Assembly: GCF_024679245.1 (NCBI RefSeq)
Contig: NC_090172.1
Coordinates: 46,855,676-46,919,675, forward strand
Source of the DNA: Pseudorasbora parva
Lineage: Eukaryota; Chordata; Actinopteri; Cypriniformes; Gobionidae
Length of the DNA stretch: 64,000 bases
Direction: 5' to 3'
This document shows, in pieces, positions 23,090 through 38,000 of this stretch; position 1 is the first letter of the stretch, and each line of letters begins with the position of its first letter. The position numbers and the translations under genes are program-made. The notes under the pieces were generated by a model. It was not told the origin of the DNA, searched no databases, and worked only from the letters and a program-made list of their open reading frames with translations.

Positions 23090-26000
23090 AATACTTATTA
23101 GTAACATGAAAATAACCTTTCTTTGAGAGAGAGGTTAAAATATTAAAATTATTATTTTTAAATAAATAAAATAAAAATTAGGACATTTATTTGGTTGTTT
23201 ACTTGCGTGTCATTGAATGAAATGGATAATATCTAGAAAAATGCTTACAAAAGGAAAATTACAACTATATCCTGCAGCAACTAGTTGCCGATGGGCTTAA
23301 TGGTGCAGTTATGTAAACAAATGGTATTCGAAAATGACCAAGCAAACTGTCCTTTCTGGAGTTGAAAGTGGCTGATGTATTGTTATTTTCAGGGCAGTCG
23401 TTAAGGAAATCTACTGTTAGGTTTGTCTGCAAATCCGTCAGAACATAACATCTTGCAAGGATCTTGTGTTTACATGGCCTGAAGCTATCATCAACGAAAA
23501 CATGAGTTTTACAATTTTATAACTTTATCAGGAGGAGATTCTGCAGGCCATCTGTCCATGCTGATGCTCAACAGACATGAAGACCCAATGAACATCTGAA
23601 TGACTTACACCTTCTGGAGAGGCCCAGTTGAAATGCCTTGTTATGACCTTAAGTGCGCGACTCAGACCGGACAAAACCAAAAATATTGTTGAATTGAACA
23701 TTTTAATGAAGTTTCATGCAATAGCTTACCTTTTTTCCATCCGTTTGTTTATCACAAGGTAAGCTGTCAGGGATGCTACAGTTACCAGAGCAATGGCTGC
23801 CACTGTTCCCAATCCAGCATAGAATCCAACCTTGTGCACCAGGAAACTGCAATCAGCTCCCAAGTACCAGTAATCATTAGTCTGTCTGCAACTAGAGCAA
23901 AAAATCATAAGTTCTTTTCAATTTTCATAAAAAAAAAAAAAATCTGAACATGTTTGTTACTATTGCTTTGTAATAGCGTTTACTAATTTAGATCATTAGT
24001 CTAATTTAGATCATTCCAGTTCTTTAGACTGGTCTTGCAGAAGGATTACTTTTGATATTGCTTACACACCAATTTAAGCATATATTCAAACTAAAAGTAC
24101 ACGTATGTTGTCACTTTAACCACCACTATATATTTAAATAATTAAATATAGTTATAAAAGTACATACTAGCAGGATGGACCTTGTATAGAAACTTGACAG
24201 GTGCCACGGTCCGTGCACAGTTTTGGTTTCGGATGATCTCTATGGCATTGAGTCGCACATGTCACTCTGCCTTCTGACTCAATAGCCTCAAAATACTTTC
24301 GGAAGTCTTCAGGAAGAACTTGTAGAGGTTTGACACACACCTCTTTGACAGTGGAAATAGAGAGACAGCCATAATAAATAAATACAATAAAAAGTAAAGT
24401 ACAATCAGTTCTCTGATTTTATTATAAAATCTATGCTACTGTAGTTTTTTTCAGCTTCCCCAAATTAACTGTTGGTTTCTCTCTGTTCACTGAAACCTTT
24501 TACAACCTTTTTCCCCCCAATTATGAATTATTTTCCCCCCAATTATGATTTTTTTTGATAATGTATTAAGCAATTTTTTGAATTTATGCATATATACACT
24601 CACCTAAAGGATTATTAGGAACACCATACTAATGCTGTGTTTGACCCTCTTTTGCCTTCAGGACTGCTTTAATTCTACGTGGCATTAATTCAAAAAGGTG
24701 CTGAAAGCATTCTTTAGAAATGTTGGCCCATATTGATAGGATAGCATCTCGCAGTTGATGGAGATTTGTGGGATGCACATACAGGACACGAAGCTCACGT
24801 TCCACCACATCCCAAAAATGCTCTATTGAGTTTAGATCTGGTGACTGTAGATCTGGGCCATTTTAGTACAGTGAACTTATTGTCATGTTCAAGAAATCAA
24901 TTGAAATAAATTGGAGCTTTGAGACATGGTGCATTATCCTGCTGGAAGTAGCCATCAGAGGATGGGTACATGGTGGTCATAAAGGGATGGACATGGTCAA
25001 AAAAAATGCTCAGGTAGGCCGTGGCATTTAAACGATGGCCAATTAGCACCAAGGAGCCTAAAGTGTGCCAAGAAAACATACCCCACACCATTACACCACC
25101 ACCACCAGCCTGCACAGTGGTAACAAGGCATGATGGATCCATGTTCTCATTATGTTTACACCAAATTCTGACTCTACCATCTGAATGTTTCAACAGAAAT
25201 CAAGACACCTCGGACCAGGCAACATTTTTCCAGTCTTTAACTGTCCAATTGTAGCCTCTTTTTCCTATTTGTAGTTGAGATGAGTGGTACCCGGTGGGGT
25301 CTTCTGCTGTTGTAGTCCATCCGCCTCAAGTTGTGCATGTTGTGGCTTCACAAATGCTTTGCTGCATACCTCGGTTGTAACGAGTGGTTATTTCAGTCAA
25401 AGTTGCTTTTATAATGAGAAAGGTCCATCTGCGGCTTGGGCGTTCTTGTCATTAAACAAGAACTCCTATTAGGCGTTCCTGGTAGCGTCTCATCGACCAA
25501 TCACAATGAGTTTCTCAAGGCACATGGGTATGATGTCATATGCATTATCCCCCCCCCCCCCCAAACCAGTACAGTGGAAAATGCCCTGCAACCAATTCTA
25601 AACATTTCATTTGGCCATGTCAATCACAATAACGATTGCCTACACCCAACCCTGATCCCTAAACCTACCCATCACAAGACACATTCTGCATTTTTACATT
25701 TTCAAAAAAAAATTTTTTTGTGCGTTTATAAATCCATTTACATTGTGGACACACACACACACATAAGATGGTTCGTTTCGGCGTAGACATACACGCGGAA
25801 TCACATGCGAGTATGATGGATCGTTTAGGCGAAGAGATTCATGCGGAATCACACAGCGTAGACATACTTGCGGATAGCTCAAAATGCGCACAGATAACAC
25901 GCCACTTGGCTTTAGAAAGTGGCGTGTATGTTTACGCAAAGTCATGATGTCATGTTGCAAGTTGCTAGATCTTTTTTTGAAGCTTCTGTTTAAGAAAAAC

Positions 26001-29000
26001 TAACTAGCAAAGGTCGAACATATTAATCCGGATGTTGACAGCAGTTCAGCAGAAGAGGTGAAGAAGAAGAAGAAGAAGGGGGCGTTCCAGTCTGCGAAAA
26101 CGGTAACGCCCACCAGCACGATAACACCCATTTGTGGCCGCAGTTGGATGATATTGCTTCTATCAGCTTGAATCAGTCGGCCAGTTGTCCTCTGACCTCT
26201 AGCATCAAGGCATTTTCGCCCACAGGACTGCCACATACTGGATGTTTTTCCCTTTTCACACCATTTTTTGTAAACACTAGAAATGGTTGTGTGTGACAAT
26301 CCCAGTAACTGAGCAGATTGCGAAATACTCAGACCGGCCCGTCTGGCACCCACACACGATGCCACGCTCAAAATTGCTTCTTTTCCATTCTGACATTCAG
26401 TTTGGAGTTCAGGAGATTGTCTTGACCAGGACCACACCCTTAAATGCATTGAAGCAACTGCCATCTGGTTGATTAGATAATTGCATTAATGAGAAATTGT
26501 CCAGGTGTTCCTAATAATCCTTTAGGTGAGTGTATAGATTTATCTAACTATTTTTTGGTGTAGAGTATGCAATTCAATAAATTCAAATGTATTTAATAAA
26601 ATGATAAATAGCTAAATAGCTTCCTATTCTTCTTGCCCCTAGCACAACAAGTTAACTGTAAACTTACCGTTGAGATTAGTCTCTGATGCACTGGCAGCAA
26701 TTACTTCTAAGCCATCAACTAGAATAGAAAAAGGACACATTAATAATGCATTCAATTACTACAGAATAGATAAAAGGAGGACATATATGACAACCTACCT
26801 GGATGTTTTATGAAGGATATGGAAATATTTTTCACCACCTTGAGATGATCTTGATAAGTATTGTAGACGTTGTCATTGTTTGTAATGTTAAGAATAACAC
26901 CATGCATAACATTCAGACTAGCCACAGATTTAAAAAGAGAGGGGGGAGAAGACAAAATATAAAATCAGTCCCGTTTCTTTTTTCCAGTGTTTTCAAACTG
27001 TGTAATTAAGTTATTTTTTATTGTGGACATAATACAATATTTAAACACTTCTTTTTTGATTTAGAAATTTTATTTTATTTTATACAAGTTTGGTTTATTA
27101 TATTTTGTACTGTTACCTTTTTGCATTTTCCTTCACAGGCAAGCTTCTTTTTCCTCTTTGCGTACTTCGTGGTCTACCAGCACTTTGAAAGGACAAAAAC
27201 AAACCAGACAGCAATAAGACCTAACAGTCAGACATTATAAAGGTCATAAATATAATTTAAAAACACAATTACAAATTTGTGCTGTCAAAGTAGATGAATT
27301 ACCTTAGAACTATATCGCCCACACTCTTGAAATCAGGTACTTCGCTATAGCGGAGTTCAACCTATAATAGAATGGAAATTTCAAGTAGTAATAAAAAATG
27401 ACTTCTTGGAAGTCTTTGAAATGCAAGTCACTCTTATAATGTGTTGTATAGATAATAACAGATGAAACAAAATGAATAGGGCCATCTACATATAAATGAC
27501 TAAAAGCTAGAGCTTTTCTCAGAACTAACTTTAAAAAAAATTGTTTTTATTATCTTCACATTAATTACTTTTCCCAACTGGTTCCAAGCTGTATTCAGTT
27601 AGATTCACTCCCCAAGTTTATGAGCAATAATATAGTAGTGATCAAGCAAATATGTGAGAAAACAAGTAATGGAAAATAAAAGTGCAGAAGTGTTGAATTG
27701 TAATATGTTAATAACTTTCCTTAATTGTGTTAACTAGACTAAGACTAAGGAATTTCCTTTAAGGGATAGTTTACCCAAACATGTTTTATAAAAATGTTGT
27801 CATTAATTCACCCTCAAAGTTCTAAACTTGATTTTTTTTTTTTTTTTTTTTTTTTTTGCTGAACACAAAATAAAATATTTTGAAGAATGACAGTAACCAG
27901 TTGTTTGTAGCAAACAGTGATGATGTGTGCCATTGACTTCCATAGTATTTTCCCCCACTATCATATCATCAACTGTTTGATTTCTGACATTCTTCAAAAT
28001 ATCTTCTTTTGTATTTAGAAAATGTAGGGTGAGCAAATTATGACAGAATTAAAATATTTTGGGTGAACTTTACTTTTAAATTGTTATATTAGCAAAGGAA
28101 AGCCATCTTACCTTACTAATGAAATCTTTAACAAACTTTTTATGTTGACTTGATGATGAGTTAGCATATTCAGGAATAAAATCTTCATTCAATTCCATCT
28201 CAACTTGAACTGTCCTTTCAATATAATCTGAAATAAAAATAGAGAAACTTTTACGATATCACAGTTCAGAAAACAATTTGTAAAAGTTTAAGAAATATAA
28301 GTATAAAATGTAACAACTAATTAAATAAAAAAGGCATTCTGCCTATCTCATGTAGTCGAATTACCATTGTTTTATGACTAAGTCCCTATAAAATCACACA
28401 AATTCAAGCTATGGTATTATTAAGTAGCAGCTTCATACAGCTTTGAAGAAATTTTAATACCTTACATTTTAATTAATGAGAAAAAAATCTTATTTGAAAA
28501 ACAACTGTAGGAATTTTAATTCTGAAGATGATATTGTAGCAAAATGAATCAACAGAAATTGTCACTTACATGTATGATGTTGAGATAACAATTTATAATA
28601 CATAATCATCATTTATTTTTCATAATATTTGATAGGCTTTTTAACTAACCTTCGAGTAAAATTTCAGTTTCAATAGTACTGCAGTGTCTCCCCGTAAAAC
28701 CATTCAAACAGACACACGCCAGGTTGTTTGGTTGTGGAGATCCACCATTTTCACATAAAATGGGTTTGGCGGTTGTTTGTGGAGTAGATCTTGTCGTTGA
28801 TGTCATTGTTATGGTAGTCGTAACATAATCTTTTGAAGTTGTGACATCAGCTGTGGTTGAGGCAGGATTTGGTGTGGATGTGATGTTTCCTGTAATAACT
28901 CCTGTAGTTGTGGTTGTAGTAGTTGAACAAGATGTGATATTTCCTGTAGTTGTAGCAGTATTTTCCGTAGTTGTGTCACCCTCAGAAGTTAAAGTGGGAA

Positions 29001-32000
29001 CCATTCCAGAAGCTGTAACTGTACCTGTTGTTGTTGCTATATATGCTGTAGTGGTGATATCATTTGTAGTTGAAGCATGATCTGTCATAGCTGTAGTAGG
29101 ATTTCCTGAAGTTACACCGGAAATCCCTGTTGTACTTTCAGCTGGAGTTACAGAAGTTTCTCCTGTATTTGAAGTTTCACTGGTTGCTGTGATTTCAGTA
29201 GTTGTTAAAATATCTGTTGTAAGAGTGGGGTCAACTGTAGTTGCAGTTGGATCTCCTGAAGTTACACCGGAAATCCCTGTTGTACTTTCACCTGCAGTTA
29301 CAGAAGTTTCTCCTGTATTTGAAGTTTCACTGGTTGCTGTGATTTCAGTAGTTGTTAAAATATCTGTTGTAAGAGTGGGGTCAACTGTAGTTGCAGTTGG
29401 ATCTCCTGAAGTTACACTTGAAATCCCTGTTGTACTTTCATGTTGAGTTACAGAAGTTTCCCCTGTATTTGAAGTTTCACTGGTTGCTGTTATTTCAGTA
29501 GTTGTTAAAATATCTGTTGTAAGAGTGGTGTCGATTGAAGTTGCAGTTGGATCTTCTGACGTTACACCGGAAATCCCTGTTGTACTTTCACCTGGAGTTA
29601 CAGAAGTTTCTCCTGTATTTGAAGTTTCACTGGTTGCTGTGATTTCTGTAGTTGTTAAAATATCTGTTGTAAGAGTGATGTCGATTGAAGTTGCAGTTGG
29701 ATCTTCTGACGTTACACCGGAAATCCCTGTTGTACTTTCACCTGGAGTTACAGAAGTTTCTCCTGTATTTGAAGTTTCACTGGTTGCTGTTATTTCAGTA
29801 GTTGTTAAAATATCTGTTGTAAGAGTGATGTCGATTGAAGTTGCAGTTGGATCTTCTGACGTTACACCGGAAATCCCTGTTATACTTTCAGCTGGAGTTA
29901 CAGAAGTTTCCCCTGTATTTGAAGTTTCACTGGTTGCTGTTATTTCAGTAGTTGTTAAAATATCTGTTGTAAGAGTGATGTCGCCTGTAGTTGCAGTTGC
30001 ATCTCCTGAAGTTACACCGGAAATCCCTGTTGTACTTTCACCTGGAGTTACAGATGTTTCTCCTGTATTTGAAGTTTCACTGGTTGCTGTTATTTCAGTA
30101 GTTGTTAAAATATCTGTTGTAAAAGTGATGTCGACTGTGGTTGCAGTTGGATCTCCTGAAGTTACACCGGAAATCCCTGTTATACTTTCAGCTGGAGTTA
30201 CAGAAGTTTCCCCTGTATTTGAAGTTTCACTGGTTGCTGTTATTTCAGTAGTTGTTAAAATATCTTTTGTAAGAGTGATGTCGAATGTAGTTGCAGTTGG
30301 ATCTCCTGAAGTTACACCGGAAATCCCTGTAGTACTTTCACCTGGAGTTACAGAAGTTTCTCCTGTATTTGAAGTTTCACTGGTTGCTGTGATTTCTGTA
30401 GTTGTTAAAATATCTGTTGTAAGAGTGGTGTCGACTGTAGTTGCAGTTAGATCTCCTGACGTTACACCGGAAATCCCTGTTATACTTTCAGCTGGAGTTA
30501 CAGAAGTTTCCCCTGTATTTGAAGTTTCACTGGTTGCTGTTATTTCAGTAGTTGTTAAAATATCTGTTGTAAGAGTGATGTCGAATGTAGTTGCAGTTGG
30601 ATCTCCTGAAGTTACACCGGAAATCCCTGTAGTACTTTCACCTGGAGTTACAGAAGTTTCTCCTGTATTTAAAGTTTCACTGGTTGCTGTGATTTCTGTA
30701 GTTGTTAAAATATCTGTTGTAAGAGTGATGTCGATTGTGGTTGCAGTTGGATCTCCTGAAGTTACACCGGAAATCCCTGTTATACTTTCAGCTGGAGTTA
30801 CAGAAGTTTCCCCTGTATTTGAAGTTTCACTGGTTGCTGTTATTTCAGTAGTTGTTAAAATATCTGTTGTAAGAGTGGTGTCGACTTTAGTTGCAGTTGG
30901 ATCTCCTGAAGTTACACCAGAAATCCCTGTTGTACTTTCACCTGGAGTTACAGAGATTTCAGTAGTTGTTAAAATATCTGTTGTAAGAGTGGTGTCGACT
31001 GTAGTTGCAGTTAGATCTCCTGAAGTTACACCAGAAATCCCTGTTGTACTTTCACCTGGAGTTACAGAGATTTCAGTAGTTGTTAAAATATCTGTTGTAA
31101 GAGTGATGTCGACTGTAGTTGCAGTTAGATCTCCTGACGTTACACCGGAAATCCCTGTTGTACTTTCACCTGGAGTTACAGAAGTTTCTCCTGTATTTGA
31201 AGTTTCACTGGTTGCTGTTATTTCAGTAGTTGTTAAAATATCTGTTGTAAGAGTGATGTCGAATGTAGTTGCAATTGGATCTCCTGAAGTTACACCAGAA
31301 ATCCCTGTTGTACTTTCACCTGGAGTTACAGAAGTTTCTCCTGTATTTGAAGATTCACTGGTTGCTGTTATTTCAGTAGTTGTTAAAATATCTGTTGTAA
31401 GAGTGATGTCGAATGTAGTTGCAATTGGATCTCCTGAAGTTACACCGGAAATCCCTGTTGTACTTTCACCTGGAGTTACAGAAGTTCCTCCTGTATTTGA
31501 AGTTTCACTGGTTGCTGTAATTTCAGTAGTTGTTAAAATATCTGTTGTAAGATTGGGGTCGACTGTAGTTGATGTTGGATCTCCTGAAGTTACACCGGAA
31601 ATCCCTGTTGTACTTTCATGTTGAGTTACAGAAGTTTCTTCTGTATTTGAAGTTTCACTGGTTGCTGTTACTTCAGTAGTTCTTAAAATATCTGTTGCAA
31701 GAGTGATTTCGGCTGTAGTTGCAGTTGGATCTCCTGAAGTTACACCGGAAATCCCTGTTGTACTTTCACCTGGAGTTATAGAAGTTTGTCCTGTATTTAA
31801 AGTTTCACTGGTTGCTGTAATTTCAGTAGTTGTTAAAATATCTGTTGTAAGATTGGGGTCGACTGTAGTTGATGTTGGATCTCCTGAAGTTACACCGGAA
31901 ATCCCTGTTGTACTTTCATGTTGAGTTACAGAAGTTTCTTCTGTATTTGAAGTTTCACTGGTTGCTGTTACTTCAGTAGTTCTTAAAATATCTGTTGCAA

Positions 32001-35000
32001 GAGTGATTTCGGCTGTAGTTGCAGTTGGATCTCCTGAAGTTACACCGGAAATCCCTGTTGTACTTTCACCTGGAGTTATAGAAGTTTGTCCTGTATTTAA
32101 AGTTTCACTGCTTGCTGTGATTTCAGTAGTTTTTAAAATATCTGTTGTAAGAGTGATGTCGACTGTAGTTGCAGTTGGATCTCCTGAAGTTACACCGGAA
32201 ATTCCTGTTATACTTTCAGCTGGAGTTACAGAAGTTTCTCCTGTATTTGAAGTTTCACTAGCTGCTGTAATTTCAGTAGTTGTTAAAATATCTTTTGTAA
32301 GAGTGATGTCAAATGTAGTTGCAGTTGGATCTCCTGACGTTACACCGAAAATCCCTGTTGTACTTTCAGCTGGAGTTACAGAAGTTTCCCCTGTATTTGA
32401 AGTTTCACTGGTTGCTGTTATTTCAGTAGTTGTTAAAATGTCTGTTGTAAGAGTGGTGTCGACTGTAGTTGCCTGTGGATCTCCTGAAGTTACACTGGAA
32501 ATCCCTGTTGTACTTTCATGTTGAGTTACAGAAGTTTCCCCTGTATTTGAAGTTTCACTTGTTGCTGTTATTTCAGTAGTTGTTAAAATATCTGTTGTAA
32601 GAGTGATGTCGATTGTGGTTGCAGTTGGATCTCCTGAAGTTACACCGGAAATCCCTGTTATACTTTCAGCTGGAGTTACAGAAGTTTCCCCTGTATTTGA
32701 AGTTTCACTGGTTGCTGTTATTTCAGTAGTTGTTAAAATGTCTGTTGTAAGAGTGGTGTCGACTGTAGTTGCCTGTGGATCTCCTGAAGTTACACTGGAA
32801 ATCCCTGTTGTACTTTCATGTTGAGTTACAGAAGTTTCCCCTGTATTTGAAGTTTCACTGGTTGCTGTTATTTCAGTAGTTGTTAAAATATCTGTTGTAA
32901 GAGTGGTGTCGGCTGTAGTTGCAGTTGGATCTCCTGAAGTTACACCAGAAATCTCTGTTGTACTTTCACCTGGAGTTACAGAGGTTTCTCCTGTATTTGA
33001 AGTTTCACTGGTTGCTGTGATTTCAGTAGTTGTTAAAATGTCTGTTGTGAGAGTGGTGTCGACTGTAGTTGCCTGTGGATCTCCTGAAGTTACACCGGAA
33101 ATCTCTGTTGTACTTTTAGCTGGAGTTATAGAAGTTTCTCCTGTATTTAAAGTTTCACTGGTTGCTGTGATTTCAGTAGTTGTTAAAATATCTGTTGTAA
33201 GAGTGATGTCGACTGTAGTTGCAGTTGGATCTCCTGAAGTTACACTGGAAATCCTTGTTGTACTTTCATGTTGAGTTACAGAAGTTTCCCCTGTATTTGA
33301 AGTTTCACTTGTTGCTGTTATTTCAGTAGTTGTTAAAATATCTGTTGTAAGAGTGATGTCGACTGTAGTTGCAGTTGGATCTCCTGAAGTTACACCGGAA
33401 ATCCCTGTTGTACTTTCACCTGGAGTTACAGATGTTTCTCCTGTATTTGAAGTTTCACTGGTTGCTGTGATTTCAGTAGTTGTTAAAATGTCTGTTGTGA
33501 GAGTGGTGTCGACTGTAGTTGCCTGTGGATCTCCAGAAGTTACACCGGAAATCTCTGTTGTACTTTTAGCTGGAGTTATAGAAGTTTCTCCTGTATTTAA
33601 AGTTTCACTGGTTGCTGTGATTTCAGTAGATGTTAAAATGTTTGTTGTAAGAGTGGTGTCGACTGTAGTTGCAGTTGGATCTCCTGAAGTTACACCGGAA
33701 ATCCCTGTTGTACTTTCACCTGGAGTTACAGAGATTTCAGTAGTTGTTAAAATATCTGTTGTAAAAGTGGTGTCGACTGTAGTTGCAGTTGGATCTCCTG
33801 AAGTTACACCGAAAATCCCTGTTGTACTTTCACCTGGAGTTACAGAAGGTTCTCCTGTATTTGAAGTTTCACTGGTTGCTGTTATTTCAGTAGTTGTTAA
33901 AATATCTGTTGTAAGAGTGGTATCGACTGTAGTTGCCTGTGGATCTCCTGAAGTTACACCGAAAATCCCTGTTGTACTTTCACCTGGAGTTACAGAAGTT
34001 TCTCCTGTATTTGAAGTTTCACTGGTTGCTGTTATTTCAGTAGTTCTTAAAATATCTGTTGCAAGAGTGATTTCGGCTGTAGTTGCAGTTGGATCTCCTG
34101 AAGTTGCACCGGAAATCCCTGTTGTACTTTCACCTGGAGTTATAGAAGTTTGTCCTGTATTTAAAGTTTCACTGGTTGCTGTGATTTCAGTAGTTTTTAA
34201 AATATCTGTTGTAAGAGTGATGTCGACTGTAGTTGCAGTTGGATCTCCTGAAGTTACACCGGAAATTCCTGTTATACTTTCAGCTGGAGTTACAGAAGTT
34301 TCTCCTGTGTTTGAAGTTTCACTAGCTGCTGTTATTTCAGTAGTTGTTAAAATATCTGTTGCAAGAGTGATTTCGGCTGTAGTTGCAGTTGGATCTCCTG
34401 AAGTTACACCGAAAATCCCTGTTGTACTTTCACCTGGAGTTACAGAAGTTTCCCCTGTATTTGAAGTTTCACTGGTTGCTGTTATTTCAGTAGTTGTTAA
34501 AATGTCTGTTGTAAGAGTGGTGTCGACTGTAGTTGCCTGTGGATCTCCTGAAGTTACACCGGAAATCCCTGTTATACTTTCAGCTGGAGTTATAGAAGTT
34601 TCCCCTGTATTTGAAGTTTCACTGGTTGCTGTGATTTTAGTAGTTGTTAAAATATCTGTTGTAAGAGTGATGTCGCCTGTAGTTGCAGTTGGATCTCCTG
34701 AAGTTACACCGGAAATCCCTGTTGTACTTTCACCTGGAGTTACAGAGGTTTCTCCTGTATTTGAAGTTTCACTGGTTGCTGTGATTTCAGTAGTTGTTAA
34801 AATGTCTGTTGTGAGAGTGGTGTCGACTGTAGTTGCCTGTGGATCTCCTGAAGTTACACCGGAAATCTCTGTTGTACTTTTAGCTGGAGTTATAGAAGTT
34901 TCTCCTGTATTTAAAGTTTCACTGGTTGCTGTGATTTCAGTAGATGTTAAAATGTTTGTTGTAAGTCTGATGTCGACTGTAGTTGCAGTTGGATCTCCTG

Positions 35001-38000
35001 AAGTTACACCGGAAATCCCTGTTGTACTTTCACCTGGAGTTACAGAGATTTCAGTAGTTGTTAAAATATCTGTTGTAAAAGTGGTGTCGACTGTAGTTGC
35101 AGTTGGATCTCCTGAAGTTACACCGAAAATCCCTGTTGTACTTTCACCTGGAGTTACAGAAGTTTCTCCTGTATTTGAAGTTTCACTGGTTGCTGTTATT
35201 TCAGTAGTTGTTAAAATATCTGTTGTAAGAGTGGTGTCGACTTTAGTTGCAGTTGGATCTCCTGTAGTTACACCGAAAATCCCTGTTGTACTTTCACCTG
35301 GATTTACAGAAGTTCCTCCTGTATTTGAAGTTTCACTGGTTGCTGTAATTTCAGTAGTTGTTAAAATATCTGTTGTAAGATTGGGGTCGACTGAAGTTGC
35401 CTGTGGATCTCCTGAAGTTACACCGAAAATCCCTGTTGTACTTTCATGTTGAGTTACAGAAGTTTCTCCTGTATTTGAAGTTTCACTGATTGCTGCGATT
35501 TCGGTAGTTGTTAAAATATCTGTTGCAAGAGTGGTGTCGCCTGTAGTTGCAGTTGGATCTCCTGAAGTTACATCGGAAATCCCTGTTGTACTTTCACCTG
35601 GAGTTATAGAAGTTTCTCCTATATTTGAAGTTTCACTGGTTGCTGTTATTTCAGTACTTGTTAAAATATCTGTTGCAAGAGTGATTTCGGCTGTAGTTGC
35701 AGTTGGATCTCCTGAAGTTACACCGGAAATCCCTGTTGTACTTTCACCTGGAGTTATAGAAGTTTCTCCTGTATTTGAAGTTTCACTGGTTACTGTGGTT
35801 TCTGTAGTTGTTAAAATATCTGTTGTAAGAGTGGGGTCGACTGTAGTTGCCTGTGGATCTCCTGAAGTTACACCGAAAATCCCTGTTGTACTTTCATCTG
35901 GAGTTACTGAAGTTCCTCCTGTATTTGAAGTTTCACTGGTTGCTGTAATTTCCGTAGTTGTTAAAATATCTGTTGTAAGATTGGGGTCGACTGTAGTTGC
36001 CTGTGGATCTCCTGAAGTTACACCGAAAATCCCGGTTGTACTTTCATGTTGAGTTACAGAAGTTTCTCCTGTATTTGAAGTTTCACTGATTGCTGCGATT
36101 TCGGTAGTTGTTAAAATATCTGTTGCAAGAGTGATTTCAGCTGTAGTTGCAGTTGGATCTCCTGAAGTTACATCGGAAATCCCTGTTGTACTTTCACCTG
36201 GAGTTATAGAAGTTTCTCCTATATTTGAAGTTTCACTGGTTGCTGTTATTTCAGTAGTTGTTAAAATATCTGTTGCAAGAGTGATTTCGACTGTAGTTGC
36301 AGTTGGATCTCCTGAAGTTACACCGGAAATCCCTGTTGTACTTTCACCTGGAGTTATAGAAGTTTCGCCTGTATTTGAAGTTTCACTGGTTACTGTGGTT
36401 TCTGTAGTTGTTAAAATATCTGTTGTAAGAGTGGGGTCGACTGTAGTTGCAGTTGGATCTCCTGAAGTTACACCGAAAATCTCTGTTGTACTTTCATGTT
36501 GAGTTACAGAAGTTTCTCCTGTATTTAAAGTTTCACTGGTTGCTGTGATTTCAGTAGTTGTTAAAATATCTGTTGCAAGAGAGATTTCGGCTGTAGTTGC
36601 AGTTGGATCTCCTGAAGGTACACCGGAAATCCCTGTTGTACTTTCACCTGGAGTTATAGAAGTTTCTCCTGTATTTGAAGTTTCACTGGTTACTGTGGTT
36701 TCTGTAGTTGTTAAAATATCTGTTGTAAGATTGGGGTCGACTGTAGTTGCCTGTGGATCTCCTGAAGTTACACCGAAAATCCCTGTTGTACTTTCATGTT
36801 GAGTTGTGGAAGTTTCTCCTGTATTTGAAGTTTCACTGGTTGCTGTGATTTCAGTAGTTGTTAAAATATCTGTTGTAAGATTGTGGTCGACTGTAGTTGC
36901 AGTTGGATCTCCTGAAGTTACACCGAAAATCTCTGTTGTACTTTCATGTTGAGTTACAGAAGTTTCTCTTGTATTTAAAGTTTCACTGGTTGCTGTGATT
37001 TCTGTAGTTGTTGAAATATCTGTTGTAAGATTGGGGTCGACTGTAGTTGCAGTTGGATCTCCTGAAGTTACACCGGAAATCCCTGTTGTACTTTCATGTT
37101 GAGTTACAAAAGTTTCTTCTGTATTTGAAGTTTCACTGATTGCTGTGATTTCTGTAGTTGTTAAAATATCTGTTGTAAGACTAGGGTCGACTGTAGTTGC
37201 TGTTGGATCTCCTGAAGTTACACCGGAAATCCCTGTTGTACTTTCATGTTGAGTTACAGAAGTTTCTCCTGTATTTGAAGTTTCACTGGTTGCTGTTATT
37301 TCGGTAGTTGTTAAAATATCTGCTGCAAGAGTGATTTCGGCTGTAGTTGCAGTTGTATCTTCTGAAGTTACACCGGAAATCCCTGTTGTACTTTCACTTG
37401 GAGCTATAGAAATTTCTGTTCTAGGTTCACCGGTTGCTGTGATTTCAGTACTTGTTAAAATGTCTGTTGTAAGAGTGGTGTCGACTGTAGTGTCAGTAGG
37501 ATCTCTTGAAGTTGTATCAGAAACACTAGTTGAAAAGGTGAGATCTGTTTTGGAAATAGAAAAAGTTGTTATCTTGCTGAAAGCATGTTAAAAAATGCAC
37601 AATAAACTTGGTTTATCAATATCAATATATTGTATTATCAGTATTAACAATATTTTGCTATATACAGGTCCTTCTCAAAAAATTAACATATTGTGATGAA
37701 GTTTATTATTTTCCATAATGTAATTGTGGCAAGGGGGGCGTGGTTCAGCGAGGTCTGCAGCGGGAGAGAGAGCCGCGGGACGAGCGGTAAGTGAATGGGT
37801 TGGACGCAGATTGATAACACCTGTATCTCGTTTCAGTAATGGGCGCGGGGAGAATATAAAACGCCCGGGGAAATGGAAGCAGACGAGAGAGAGACGGACT
37901 GCTGACACCCACCAGAGACTGAGTTACCAGAAGTGAAAGTGTTTCTGAGTGTTCATGAGAAAGAGACACACTGGAGTGTGTGGACATTGTGTTTTGAGTT

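Larger units (their letters stand above)
24597..26532 (-). mobile_element. Tc1/mariner element in mucin intron 8, with an inner insertion
   Basis: Perfect-looking inverted ends: CACTCACCTAAAGGATTATT at 24597 and its complement ending at 26532, each next to TA. The inner sequence matches a widespread fish Tc1 family. It encodes a broken transposase on the minus strand and is split by about 750 bp of foreign DNA (25411-26158). Confidence 0.9.

Noticed and set aside
28650..37544. Idea that the tandem array is a CRISPR or satellite array
   Set aside because: The units are coding, with no spacers, in phase with flanking exons, and start and end in an exon with splice sites.
29189..37591. Long plus-strand open frames through the repeat array (up to 699 codons, Val/Ile/Ser-rich)
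   Set aside because: They are the antisense shadow of the mucin exon. The 150-bp unit is a multiple of three, so a frame free of stops in one unit is free in most. The minus strand has splice sites, phase continuity and the EGF/SEA context; the plus frame has none.
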